Shown here: positions 38,036 through 46,683 of the stretch, one piece after another
Numbering within the stretch: position 1 is the first letter of the stretch
Layout of the letters: every line of letters begins with the position of its first letter
Assembly: GCA_947500645.1 (NCBI GenBank)
Contig: CANMSD010000002.1
Location: 186,001 to 250,000 of the forward strand
Length of the DNA stretch: 64,000 nt
Direction of reading: 5' to 3'
Source: an uncultured Erythrobacter sp.
GTDB taxonomy: Bacteria; Pseudomonadota; Alphaproteobacteria; Sphingomonadales; Sphingomonadaceae
Notes under the pieces: generated by a model
What the model was told of the DNA's origin: nothing
Databases searched by the model: none
What the model saw: only the letters and a program-made list of their open reading frames with translations
Made by a program: the position numbers and the translations under genes

Positions 38036-40228
38036 ATGAATGAACGCTCTTATATACAGGCGCCAGAACCAGAGCGAGCACCGCTCTGGTATGACCAATT
38101 CATGCCGAAGTCGGGCGCAACTTCCTCGCATCGCACACTATTCGATGTCACAGCGCTAAGGGGGGTATTGTTTCGGCAACGCTGGATCATTTTTGGCGCT
38201 ATCGCGCTCGCTCTCCTCGTCGGCCTGATCCTTACTATCATCCAGCACCCGGTTTATCAGGCAAGCACGACTTTACGAGTCGAGCCGCGAGGGCTTTATG
38301 TCGTAGAAGGCCAAGACGTGGCTCCGCAGGTCTTCAACAATGAGATCTCCAGCTACATGTCGACGCAGGTCAGCGTGATCCAGAGTTACAATCTCGCGCT
38401 GGTTGTCGCTGAAAACCTCAGGCTTGATGCCCTCTCAAACCTGTTGGGTTCGGACTTGAGCGAAGGAAAGTCTGCCGAGACAAGCAACCAGGAATGGCTT
38501 GCGAGCCAGCAAACAACCGCTGCATCGATCCTTCAAGGAGGGGTAAGCGCGGATATTCCCTATAACAGCCGGATCGCAACGATCAGCTTCCAGTCGACTG
38601 ATCCGATGCTCGCAGCGGAAGTCGCGAATGCCTACGCTGATGCGTTCGTAACCTCTGATGCGCGGCGCAGCTTGGAAAGCAACGCATATGCGCAATCCTA
38701 CCTTAGAGAGCAGATCGCCGAAACTCGCGAGCGCCTTCGCGATGCCGAGCAGGCTGCCAATGCCTACGCCCGCAATAATGGGATTGTCGCGCAGGCCTCA
38801 GCGGCCGGTGACGGAGCGAGTACGACCACGACCGCCGCAAGCTTGGCCGCAATTAGTCAAACAGTCGCAACCGCAAAAGCTGCACGGATCGCTGCGGAAC
38901 AGCGGTGGCGGGCCGTATCGGAAATCCCTGCCTCTCAGCTGCCTGAGGTACAGAGAAACGCTGTCATTCAGGGCTTGCAAGCGACCAAATCTCAATTGAT
39001 CGCAGAGCGTACCGATCTGAGGCAGCGGTACAACGACAACTATCCGGCTCTAGCTGAAGTCAACGCTCGCCTGATTGAGCTAGAACGCCAAATCGCGTCA
39101 ACTGGCGCAGATATCAAAGTTGGCATACGCAGCGAGTACCTCATCGCACAACGTCAGGAACAGGCGCTGAATAACGAGCTCCGGTCGGTCACCAGCGCGT
39201 CGCTCAACGAGCAGGACAGGCGGGTTCAGTTTGGCGTCCTGGAGCGAGAAGCTGAAGCACTTCGCACACAGCTAGCAGCTTTGCTGGAGCGCTTTAACTC
39301 GATCAGCACCGCGGCCAATGTGCAGAGTGGATCGATCACCAAACTCGATCCTGCCCAGACTCCCTATTCCCCAGTTTCCCCGAATCTGACCAGAAACCTT
39401 TTGATAGCACTGGTTGGCGGTCTTGCGCTCGCAGGCACCCTGACCGTTCTGCGCGAGACGTTCGATGATCGACTGCGCTCACTTGACGATATTGAGGAGC
39501 GGTTCGGCTTGCCGCTTTTGGGCCATACGCCTTACGTCGACCGCAAAGGACTCAGCGATCACGATTCTGATCAGTTCGACTCTCTATTGGAATCCTACGC
39601 TTCAATCCGTTCGACGATCGATTTCGCGATTTCGCGCGAACATAATGTGTTGCAGATAACCAGTAGCCAACCCGGTGAAGGCAAATCGACAAGTGCCTTG
39701 ATGCTGGCTGAGCTGTTCGCCCAATTGGGCCGCAAGACACTTTTGATCGATGCAGATCTGCGCAAGCCATCTATTGCAAAACTGTTGGGAATCGAGGCGC
39801 CGGAAGTCGGATTGTTGGAGGTGCTGCGCGGGCATGCCAAAGTAGAAGAAGCTATCACTCAGGGCCCCGTCGAGCATCTCGATGTGCTGGCAGTCGGTTC
39901 CGTCCCACCAAATCCGGTTGAAGCACTGGCGTCGCAGGACATGAAGAAACTGCTTGATGATCAGCGCAAGGCGTATTCTCTTATCTTGATCGACTCCTCG
40001 CCAATCATGGGGATTGCAGATGCACCCACATTGGCGCGCCATGTCGACGGTACGATCTTCGTGCTTGAAGCCAACAAAGTTCAGTTCGGCCAAGCCAGAT
40101 CGGCAATCAAGCGATTAAAAGGGGTCGGAGCAAACGTCTTTGGAATAGTTCTGACCAAGTACCGTGCGCTTACCGCCGGTCAGAATTACGACTACCAATA
40201 TCGGTATTACGACAAAGACGGCGGGTGA
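38036..40228 (+). CDS. Wzc-like polysaccharide co-polymerase / tyrosine autokinase
   Basis: A 730-aa protein. A membrane helix near 51-70, a Wzz-type periplasmic domain with long coiled coils (about 215-270, 330-430), GNVR domain and a second helix near 451-472 precede a BY-kinase domain with Walker A at 543-552 (SSQPGEGKST), Walker A' LLIDADLRKPS and Walker B LILIDSSP. The C-terminus has a tyrosine cluster (NYDYQYRYY), the usual autophosphorylation site. ATG at 38036 is preferred over GTG 38003 inside the Wza-like gene. It controls polymer length and export. Confidence 0.94.
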   Translation: MNERSYIQAPEPERAPLWYDQFMPKSGATSSHRTLFDVTALRGVLFRQRWIIFGAIALALLVGLILTIIQHPVYQASTTLRVEPRGLYVVEGQDVAPQVFNNEISSYMSTQVSVIQSYNLALVVAENLRLDALSNLLGSDLSEGKSAETSNQEWLASQQTTAASILQGGVSADIPYNSRIATISFQSTDPMLAAEVANAYADAFVTSDARRSLESNAYAQSYLREQIAETRERLRDAEQAANAYARNNGIVAQASAAGDGASTTTTAASLAAISQTVATAKAARIAAEQRWRAVSEIPASQLPEVQRNAVIQGLQATKSQLIAERTDLRQRYNDNYPALAEVNARLIELERQIASTGADIKVGIRSEYLIAQRQEQALNNELRSVTSASLNEQDRRVQFGVLEREAEALRTQLAALLERFNSISTAANVQSGSITKLDPAQTPYSPVSPNLTRNLLIALVGGLALAGTLTVLRETFDDRLRSLDDIEERFGLPLLGHTPYVDRKGLSDHDSDQFDSLLESYASIRSTIDFAISREHNVLQITSSQPGEGKSTSALMLAELFAQLGRKTLLIDADLRKPSIAKLLGIEAPEVGLLEVLRGHAKVEEAITQGPVEHLDVLAVGSVPPNPVEALASQDMKKLLDDQRKAYSLILIDSSPIMGIADAPTLARHVDGTIFVLEANKVQFGQARSAIKRLKGVGANVFGIVLTKYRALTAGQNYDYQYRYYDKDGG

Positions 40229-41112
40229 CTCAATCCGGCATGAGCACGGACAACTTCTCGGTCATCATCCCTGCGCATAATGAAGCAAATGTGATCTCGC
40301 GCTGCCTAAACGCAGTCTATAGCGGCAAACCTTCCGGCGATTATCCGGAAGTGATTGTGGTCGCCAATGGGTGCTCAGATGACACAGCGCAGGTCGCTCG
40401 CAATGCTGCCCCGCTCGCCACGATCCTTGAGCTAAAGCGCAGCAGCAAAACATCGGCAATGAACGCAGGGCGCGAGCGAGCGTCATACTTTCCGCAAGTA
40501 TTTTTGGACGCTGACGTCGAATGCAGTCTTGCAGCACTCGGTGCGCTTTGCGAGGCCTTGCGTGAAGAAAAGGGGCACGCGGCTTCGCTTCCTGCGCAGT
40601 TCGACCTGTCACGCGCAAGTTGGCCAGTGCGCGCCTATTATCGGGTTTGGATTAGGCAACCTTACGCTAAACGCGTCCTTGGAGGGTCTGGATGTTTCGC
40701 AATTTCCAAAGAGGCGCTGGAGGAAATCGGTCCATTTCCTGAGGTCATAGCGGACGACTTCTGGGCACTATCTCGTGTTGCCGATGACCAACGGATGCTG
40801 GTGACAAAAGACTCGAATGGAAATTCGGTAGTCTCTTATGTGACCCCTCCATCTTCCATGCTGGAACAGATCCAAGTCGAGGCACGCAGGCGCCTAGGCT
40901 CCGATCAGATAAGACAGCAATTCCCAAACCAACAGCTTGTGCAGGCCAGCGGCTCCTCGCTAGTCAAATCTGCGTTCGCCAATGGTTCTTCACCCTGGGA
41001 CGCTACGGCCTTTCTCGGAATGAAGTTTGCATCCCTTCTCTTGTCGCGCTGGCGAAAGCTACGAGGGAACGAGCATTCATGGGTTCGTGATGAGAGCTCT
41101 CGACAAAAATGA
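40225..41112 (+). CDS. Glycosyltransferase family 2
   Basis: A 295-aa GT-A fold enzyme with FSVIIPAHNEANVISRCLNAVYS, a nucleotide-binding VVANGCSDDTAQVAR, and FLDADVECS as the DxD metal site. Its GTG start overlaps the kinase stop by four bases (GTGA). It transfers one sugar of the repeat unit, but donor and acceptor are unknown. Confidence 0.9.
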   Translation: MTQSGMSTDNFSVIIPAHNEANVISRCLNAVYSGKPSGDYPEVIVVANGCSDDTAQVARNAAPLATILELKRSSKTSAMNAGRERASYFPQVFLDADVECSLAALGALCEALREEKGHAASLPAQFDLSRASWPVRAYYRVWIRQPYAKRVLGGSGCFAISKEALEEIGPFPEVIADDFWALSRVADDQRMLVTKDSNGNSVVSYVTPPSSMLEQIQVEARRRLGSDQIRQQFPNQQLVQASGSSLVKSAFANGSSPWDATAFLGMKFASLLLSRWRKLRGNEHSWVRDESSRQK

Positions 41113-42080
41113 TCTCAAAAACGCCTGATATCTCGGTGCTTATAGTCACGTACAACTCCGGCGGCTGTATTGTTCGCTGTATTCAAGCGATCCGGGAGGC
41201 CTCGCAAAATGCCGATGTAGAAATACTGCTTGTCGACAATGGCGAAGACGGAACCGGCGAGCTCATCACGTTTGAGTTTCCCGATGTCGCGGTGATGCCC
41301 AGCGAGGGCAATGTCGGTTTTGCACGCGCGAACAATCGCCTCGCCAAACATGCACGCGGAAAGCGGCTGTTGCTCCTCAATCCAGATGCTTTTCTGAAAC
41401 CTGATGCCATAGGCGCGCTTTTGCAGGCGACACGCAACTATCCAGACGCAGGTGCATGGGGCGGCGTGACATTGACCCCAGACGGCAAACCTGACTTCGG
41501 CAATACCATACCTCTGCCCTCATTTACTGAATTCTTGACCGTCGCAATCGGTCGGCCTCGATCGGGAAGAAGTATCCCGGCGGCCATCACTCAAGACCAG
41601 GAGGCGGAAATCCTTTCCGGTGGTTTCTTAATGATTGATCGAGATGTTTGGAGCATGATTGACGGACTCGATGAGTCGTTCTTTCTCTATGGAGAGGACG
41701 TTGACCTGTCCGTCCGTTTGAAGCGCGCAGGCTACACTCTCCATCGTATTGCTGCGGCGCGTGCCATCCACCAGATCGCACATGGGAACTTCCAGTCATC
41801 GCAGCGACGCCTTTACCAGGCGGCAGGAATGATGGAATTTCTCCGTAAGCATTGGTCCGCGCCCGCTCGCGTTCTCGCTGCCTGTCTCATCTGGATCGGG
41901 GCGTTCAATCGTTTCGCTATCGGGAGCATCTGGGGACGCAATGGCTCGCCTCTTGAAGCGACCGGCAAAGGCTATCGGCTGGTCGCATTGAGGCCTGAAA
42001 TGTGGCTATACGGATATCACACAGAGCGCGGACTTAAGGCGAAGTTAGACCGTGGCGAGATCGCCGCCAAGGGCTCCTGA
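41109..42080 (+). CDS. Glycosyltransferase family 2, rhamnosyltransferase-like
   Basis: A 323-aa enzyme with ISVLIVTYNSGGCIVRCIQAIRE, NVGFARANNRLAKHARGKRLLLLNPDAFLKPDAI and FFLYGEDVDLSVRLKRAGY. This is the WcaA/RfbN-like subgroup that includes many rhamnosyltransferases. It overlaps the previous glycosyltransferase by four bases. Use of dTDP-rhamnose fits the nearby rmlABCD genes but is inference. Confidence 0.9.
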   Translation: MISKTPDISVLIVTYNSGGCIVRCIQAIREASQNADVEILLVDNGEDGTGELITFEFPDVAVMPSEGNVGFARANNRLAKHARGKRLLLLNPDAFLKPDAIGALLQATRNYPDAGAWGGVTLTPDGKPDFGNTIPLPSFTEFLTVAIGRPRSGRSIPAAITQDQEAEILSGGFLMIDRDVWSMIDGLDESFFLYGEDVDLSVRLKRAGYTLHRIAAARAIHQIAHGNFQSSQRRLYQAAGMMEFLRKHWSAPARVLAACLIWIGAFNRFAIGSIWGRNGSPLEATGKGYRLVALRPEMWLYGYHTERGLKAKLDRGEIAAKGS

Positions 42081-42081
42081 A

Positions 42082-42888
42082 GTGTCACTTCAACACTTCT
42101 TTCTGACGCGTTTCAATATCTCCAGCGAAGGGAAAGAGGCGCGTATTCGGCGGCGCGACGGATGGCTTGATCGACGCTTTGAACTGTTTGAACGATACTG
42201 CCTGCCTAGCGTTGCTGGCCAAACCAATCGAGACTTCCGCTGGCTCATCTACTTCGACGCTGCCACGCCCGAGCCATATCGTGAGCGCATAGATCATTTG
42301 CGCAAGATGAGGTCTTTCGAACCGCTCTTTGTAGAAAATTTTTCTCCAAGCATGGCCGCTCAGGATGTAGCCAAACGGCTTAATCTCCAGACTGATCATC
42401 TGCTAACGACCCGGCTCGACAATGATGATGCGATCGCACGCTTCTTCGTCGCCAAACTGCATGAGGTGTCGGCCAAAGCATCGGGTGACATAGTCTTCAA
42501 TTTCAAGCACGGCCTCGGGCTAAACCGTGGCAAACTCTACGAGGCACAAGACCGAAAGAGCCCATTCACATCCTTGCTGGAAGGCTCGAAAGACATCCGT
42601 ACCATCTGGCACGCACAGCATAGACGCCTCGATCAACACTGGCCGGTTGAGCAGGTCTTGGTAGAGCCGGCTTGGCTGCAAGTCGTGCACAAAGACAACG
42701 TGTCGAACAGGATCAAAGGCAAACAGATTGAAGGCCTAAATGCTCTCAACGCTTTCGCTATCAATGCCACGCTATCTGGAAGTCGGCCAACTTGGACCAG
42801 TCTATTGATCGACAGGCTGTTGCTTTATCCGCTCCGACAGATGCGCGAGCTCACGATTGCGACGGCGAAGCGACTGAGGGCATTTTAG
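42082..42888 (+). CDS. Putative rhamnosyltransferase-family glycosyltransferase
   Basis: A 268-aa protein starting LQHFFLTRFNI, with RFELFERYCLPSVAGQTNRDFRWLIYFD and LLTTRLDNDDAIARFFV, matching the rhamnosyl transferase family (Rhamno_transf). The GTG at 42082, one base after the previous stop, is chosen; an alternative GTG at 42052 would add 10 residues. The last 38 bases overlap the convergent polymerase gene. Confidence 0.8.
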   Translation: MSLQHFFLTRFNISSEGKEARIRRRDGWLDRRFELFERYCLPSVAGQTNRDFRWLIYFDAATPEPYRERIDHLRKMRSFEPLFVENFSPSMAAQDVAKRLNLQTDHLLTTRLDNDDAIARFFVAKLHEVSAKASGDIVFNFKHGLGLNRGKLYEAQDRKSPFTSLLEGSKDIRTIWHAQHRRLDQHWPVEQVLVEPAWLQVVHKDNVSNRIKGKQIEGLNALNAFAINATLSGSRPTWTSLLIDRLLLYPLRQMRELTIATAKRLRAF

Positions 42889-44173
42889 CCGGCTTTGATA
42901 CGATGTCAGCGGCGCCTCCACCTTGCCCTGCTGAGACAGCAATCGCCAGCAATACAAAAAGCCAAACCTGTGGGGAGAGCCACAAGGCTACGGAGAAAAC
43001 GCTCAGGCAAGTGACCGCCAGCGAGATCGCGACGCCACGGATCATCCGTTGATCGACCAGTTCCAAGAAGACAGACCTCTTCGCGAGGACAAATAGGGCA
43101 GCGGCAACTGCAAGCAACGAGGTGATTGGTGCCAGGACGCCGTGTCGCATAGCCAAGACTAGCCAATAGTTGTCAACGGATGGGGGCATCCAACTGGGTC
43201 TGTTCCAGTCATTGAATCCAATTCCGAAAAGCGGAAATTCCTGCACCGTTTTCACACCCTCTTCCCAAATCAAGAGGCGGAAAAAAGCAGTCTGATTATT
43301 AAGCGCCGCAAACCTCGTGATCAGCCGAACAACACCCGATTCAGTGGCCACTTCCAAGAAGAAAACGATGGCAAAGAGCGTTCCAAGAACGAGCCTCCAA
43401 CTGACAAAGGAGGTTCGCTCCACAATCCAATTCGCCAGGATCAAGCCGAGGCCTGCCGCAAGCACGAGAAATGCTCCGGAAGAAAGCGTAAAGATACAGC
43501 ACAAAGAGCCTATCACACCTGCCCAGATCGGCCATCCTCTCAAGCCTGACAAAAGATACAGTGGAAGCAAGCTACCCAAGAAAACGCCGGCAAGAATTGG
43601 GTGTGGAAATGGCCCCTGCGCCCGCATCAAGCCCAGCCTAAGCGCCGGCGAAACATCGTGTGCTTGACCTGTGATTGCAGTTGCAATTGGGATCGCAATA
43701 TAAGTCTTTGTGATCGATTCTATCGCAATCAGCAACCCAGTCGCCACCAATCCAGGGGCGATCATGATCAGGAAAAATCGGACCTGTTGTAGATTGCTCA
43801 ACGTCGCACGTATCCAAAGATAAGCGATAGCGATGTCAACCGTCAGCGACCCGGAGGCTTGCAAAGCGCGATCAAAGCCCATTGTCCAGATCGACGAAAC
43901 CACGAGCCAAAAGGCAAACAAGCCGACGACCAGATCGATAAGCCCAAGGCGAAGACGCCCGCGCATAAGGTCGAGCATGATAGGCAGGACCGCGACCAAC
44001 AAAAAAACGCGGTACGGCGGCAAAAGCAGCGTTCCGACGCTAAAATTGAACGGCAGTGGGATCAACAGGGTGTAAAAGAACACGACCGCGCCAAAAAGCC
44101 GCCAATTCGCCTGCAAAGGCGCGCGAATCGGCTGTTCACGGACTTCATCCTGATTTGCGGTCGCTTCCATCAA
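42851..44173 (-). CDS. O-antigen ligase/polymerase family protein (Wzy-like)
   Basis: A 440-aa polytopic protein with about 11 membrane helices and a larger loop near 300-350 containing FRLLIWEEGVKTVQEFPLFGIGFNDW, which matches the O-antigen ligase/polymerase domain. It is the candidate polymerase for the repeat units. It is transcribed opposite to the glycosyltransferases and divergent from the spike-like module. The 210-base gap at 44174-44383 holds no gene and is T-rich near its right end. Confidence 0.85.
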   Translation of the reverse strand: MMEATANQDEVREQPIRAPLQANWRLFGAVVFFYTLLIPLPFNFSVGTLLLPPYRVFLLVAVLPIMLDLMRGRLRLGLIDLVVGLFAFWLVVSSIWTMGFDRALQASGSLTVDIAIAYLWIRATLSNLQQVRFFLIMIAPGLVATGLLIAIESITKTYIAIPIATAITGQAHDVSPALRLGLMRAQGPFPHPILAGVFLGSLLPLYLLSGLRGWPIWAGVIGSLCCIFTLSSGAFLVLAAGLGLILANWIVERTSFVSWRLVLGTLFAIVFFLEVATESGVVRLITRFAALNNQTAFFRLLIWEEGVKTVQEFPLFGIGFNDWNRPSWMPPSVDNYWLVLAMRHGVLAPITSLLAVAAALFVLAKRSVFLELVDQRMIRGVAISLAVTCLSVFSVALWLSPQVWLFVLLAIAVSAGQGGGAADIVSKPAKMPSVASPSQS

Positions 44174-44383
44174 CGCACCCTAACAATACCGCTTACACGG
44201 CTCCAGCTGTTCGGAAGTGAGCTTAACTCAATTCGTCATTTGCTGCGGCCAAAATAGAAAATCAGCATAGTTCCATTTGCTCATCTGCAATTCAAAGCGA
44301 CAAATCACTTTCCTACTTGTTCTATTTATGTTCTCATCTGTAATCTCAATCTCATTCCCTCCAACACAGTCTAGGATGAAAAC

Positions 44384-44653
44384 ATGCAACAAGACCCGTT
44401 CCGCAACCAAGCTGACAGCCCGATGGCCCCTGCTGAATTCTGCTTCGAGATTACGCCTAGCGATACCGCAGAACTGATGTGCGCGACCAAAGCGCTCTAC
44501 ATTGGCGAAGGCGGCGATTTGGTTGTGACATCGGTTCGCGCTGACAATCCGGTGGTATTCACCGGTGTGCCTTCAGGAAGCATAATCGATGTCCGCGCCC
44601 GCAAAATCAGCGCTAGCGGCACGACCGCCACGAACATTATCGGATTGGCTTGA
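44384..44653 (+). CDS. GTA/phage spike base-like protein (RCAP_rcc01079/GhsA family)
   Basis: An 89-aa protein. From residue 18 it reads AEFCFEITPSDTAEL, TKALYIGEGGDLVVTSV, VFTGVPSGSIIDVRARKI and ATGTT-like SGTTATNIIGL. This is the pattern of the spike-base family named for Rhodobacter capsulatus RCAP_rcc01079 (GhsA), which forms the base of gene-transfer-agent head spikes that bind capsule. SD AGGATG precedes the ATG. The stop overlaps the start of a beta-helix protein gene (TGATG). Presence inside a polysaccharide locus is unusual. Confidence 0.75.
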   Translation: MQQDPFRNQADSPMAPAEFCFEITPSDTAELMCATKALYIGEGGDLVVTSVRADNPVVFTGVPSGSIIDVRARKISASGTTATNIIGLA

Positions 44654-46683
44654 TGCCGCGCTCTGGATTCGGGTTTGGCGGGACTGCCCGGTTATCAAAC
44701 CCCGCCTCAATACCTGCCGCCGTAACCATCACACCCAGCGCCAGTTGGGATGGTTCAGCAGGAAGCGGCTTCGGCTCCGTTCCCAGCGATCCAGCGCGGG
44801 TAACCGCCAAGCCTGTCATGCGTTTGATCACGCCGCCGAGACAGCGCTTTTCAGACACAATAACCATTGGTGTGCGTGCAGCTGCCAACAATCAAGGCTC
44901 TCTATTTGACAGTGATGGTCTGGATTATGTCCGTGTTCATTACGAAGGCAACACAGTCGACATCATAGCACCAGGAATCCGTACTTTCGCGAACGCGGCA
45001 GGGCAAAACGCCTGCTATTGGGGCTGGTGGTGTGACCTCGAGTATACTGGCGACGGGAATGCCGAAGTCTACTTCGAAGCTGTTCCGATTGATCCGAGCA
45101 TGCAGAGCCGCGTGATCGGGCCATACCGATACCACCCAAATGTGCTGGAGTGGGACTACGACTACACTGTAAATCCGGATCTTCCGCTCGCTGGAAACAA
45201 TTTTCACAGCGTGAATCCAGCCATCAATGCTCTGAAACTGCGAGGCGCGACCGGCGCTGCGCGGATCCGTATTGAGAAGTCTGGCGACTACGCATTTACC
45301 GATAGGAACTGGAACCGTGGTAGCGACGCGGAATGGCTGGTTATTGAAGGCACCGTGCCCGGGGTCCGCTTCTCGCAAGCGCTCAACGCTGACGGCACAC
45401 CCACCTATTTCAGACCTCGGTTTGAACCGGTTTGCTTCCGTACATGCGAGTTCGATTTTGCGACTTCAAGCGAGTACTATTTCGAACCCGGCTGGGACCA
45501 CGATAATTGGTTTGACCGATGCAGCCTTACAAACAGCAATGGCCGCAACGACACTCCCCTGAAGAAACCACGCAATGGTCTCGCCTGGATTTTCCGCGGA
45601 CGACACTGGGTGACAGAATGCACGTTCAGCAGCCTCTGGAATGCAGTCACCGGCCAACACCTGGTGCGCGGCTGCACTTTCACGCAATGCTGGTCGGACC
45701 TCGCCAACGGGACGTATGCATTTATCGGAAACACCGTTGAGGACTTCGATGGCGGTTTCTATCGCGACGGTATGGAAGCGCTAACGGTCAGCTATTCTGG
45801 CCCGGCAGCTAGCGCCACGATCGCAGCAAGCGGGATCGGCCCGAAGACCTTCACGCTGGCCGAGGACGGTTCGTCCATAGGTAGCTTCACCGTGCAAACG
45901 ACCAAATCAGCCTTTATCGCCGACACAAATTACACGGTGCAAAATGTCGCTGACTGGATCAACGCCCAGCCCAATTGGTCGGCCAGCATCCTGAGCAACG
46001 ATTTCGCGGCGTTCGCCCTATGCCTCGACGGAACGACGCCACAGGCTGCCTTCAGCCCGCAGGACGTCAAAACCGCGTCACTCACGCTGCATGCTAAATT
46101 CGACATTCATGCAGACATCTATCAGCTTAGCGGGAATGCGAGAGCTGAGAATATTGTGATTGCCGAAAACCAGGCTTGGGCGGTGGACGCGCAAAACATT
46201 TTCCTCACTTCCCCAGGTGGCTGTAACGACACTCTTGTCGTCAACAATGCCTTCGACAACAAGCTGACCAGCGGCGCGCAAAGCCAGCTAACCGCCGCAC
46301 ATAGCCACGTCATTCTTGCGCACAATACTCTCTCAAGCCAGCTCATCGCCATGCGCAGTGACAGCACGTTCAATCCGGACATCTATTGTCTGATCGCCAA
46401 CAACAGTTCGGCGGAGCTTCGCTGGGGTGGCGCGGCGGACCCTGATCCCACTATTGCCAGCAATCATGTTCATGCGAGCGGATCCGCGCCCGCAGGTTCG
46501 ACTGGCACCACCATAGGTGGAGATGCGGTTACACTCTACGCTGACACGGCACATGGTGACTTCGCCCCCACCGGAGCCTTGCTAAACGAAGGGCGCAGCC
46601 CAGTTTTACGCAACGATCTGCGGTGCGCGAAGCGTACAACATTTGGTGCGGCCGGTGCGATCGGCAAATCAGTCTTCGTTTGA
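44653..46683 (+). CDS. Large beta-helix-like protein, candidate spike fibre (GhsB-like) partner
   Basis: A 676-aa protein with no signal peptide. The first 160 residues form a beta-rich domain (VTITPSASWDGSAGSGFGSVP, YVRVHYEGNTVDIIAPG). The rest is a run of short strands and turns with N/D/G and aromatic stacks (FDRCSLTNSNG, VTECTFSSLWNAV, VRGCTFTQCWSDL), as in right-handed parallel beta-helices of tailspikes and polysaccharide lyases. ATG overlaps the spike-base stop by one base, so the pair is coupled. The 3' end overlaps the convergent flippase gene by 15 bases. Confidence 0.6.
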   Translation: MPRSGFGFGGTARLSNPASIPAAVTITPSASWDGSAGSGFGSVPSDPARVTAKPVMRLITPPRQRFSDTITIGVRAAANNQGSLFDSDGLDYVRVHYEGNTVDIIAPGIRTFANAAGQNACYWGWWCDLEYTGDGNAEVYFEAVPIDPSMQSRVIGPYRYHPNVLEWDYDYTVNPDLPLAGNNFHSVNPAINALKLRGATGAARIRIEKSGDYAFTDRNWNRGSDAEWLVIEGTVPGVRFSQALNADGTPTYFRPRFEPVCFRTCEFDFATSSEYYFEPGWDHDNWFDRCSLTNSNGRNDTPLKKPRNGLAWIFRGRHWVTECTFSSLWNAVTGQHLVRGCTFTQCWSDLANGTYAFIGNTVEDFDGGFYRDGMEALTVSYSGPAASATIAASGIGPKTFTLAEDGSSIGSFTVQTTKSAFIADTNYTVQNVADWINAQPNWSASILSNDFAAFALCLDGTTPQAAFSPQDVKTASLTLHAKFDIHADIYQLSGNARAENIVIAENQAWAVDAQNIFLTSPGGCNDTLVVNNAFDNKLTSGAQSQLTAAHSHVILAHNTLSSQLIAMRSDSTFNPDIYCLIANNSSAELRWGGAADPDPTIASNHVHASGSAPAGSTGTTIGGDAVTLYADTAHGDFAPTGALLNEGRSPVLRNDLRCAKRTTFGAAGAIGKSVFV

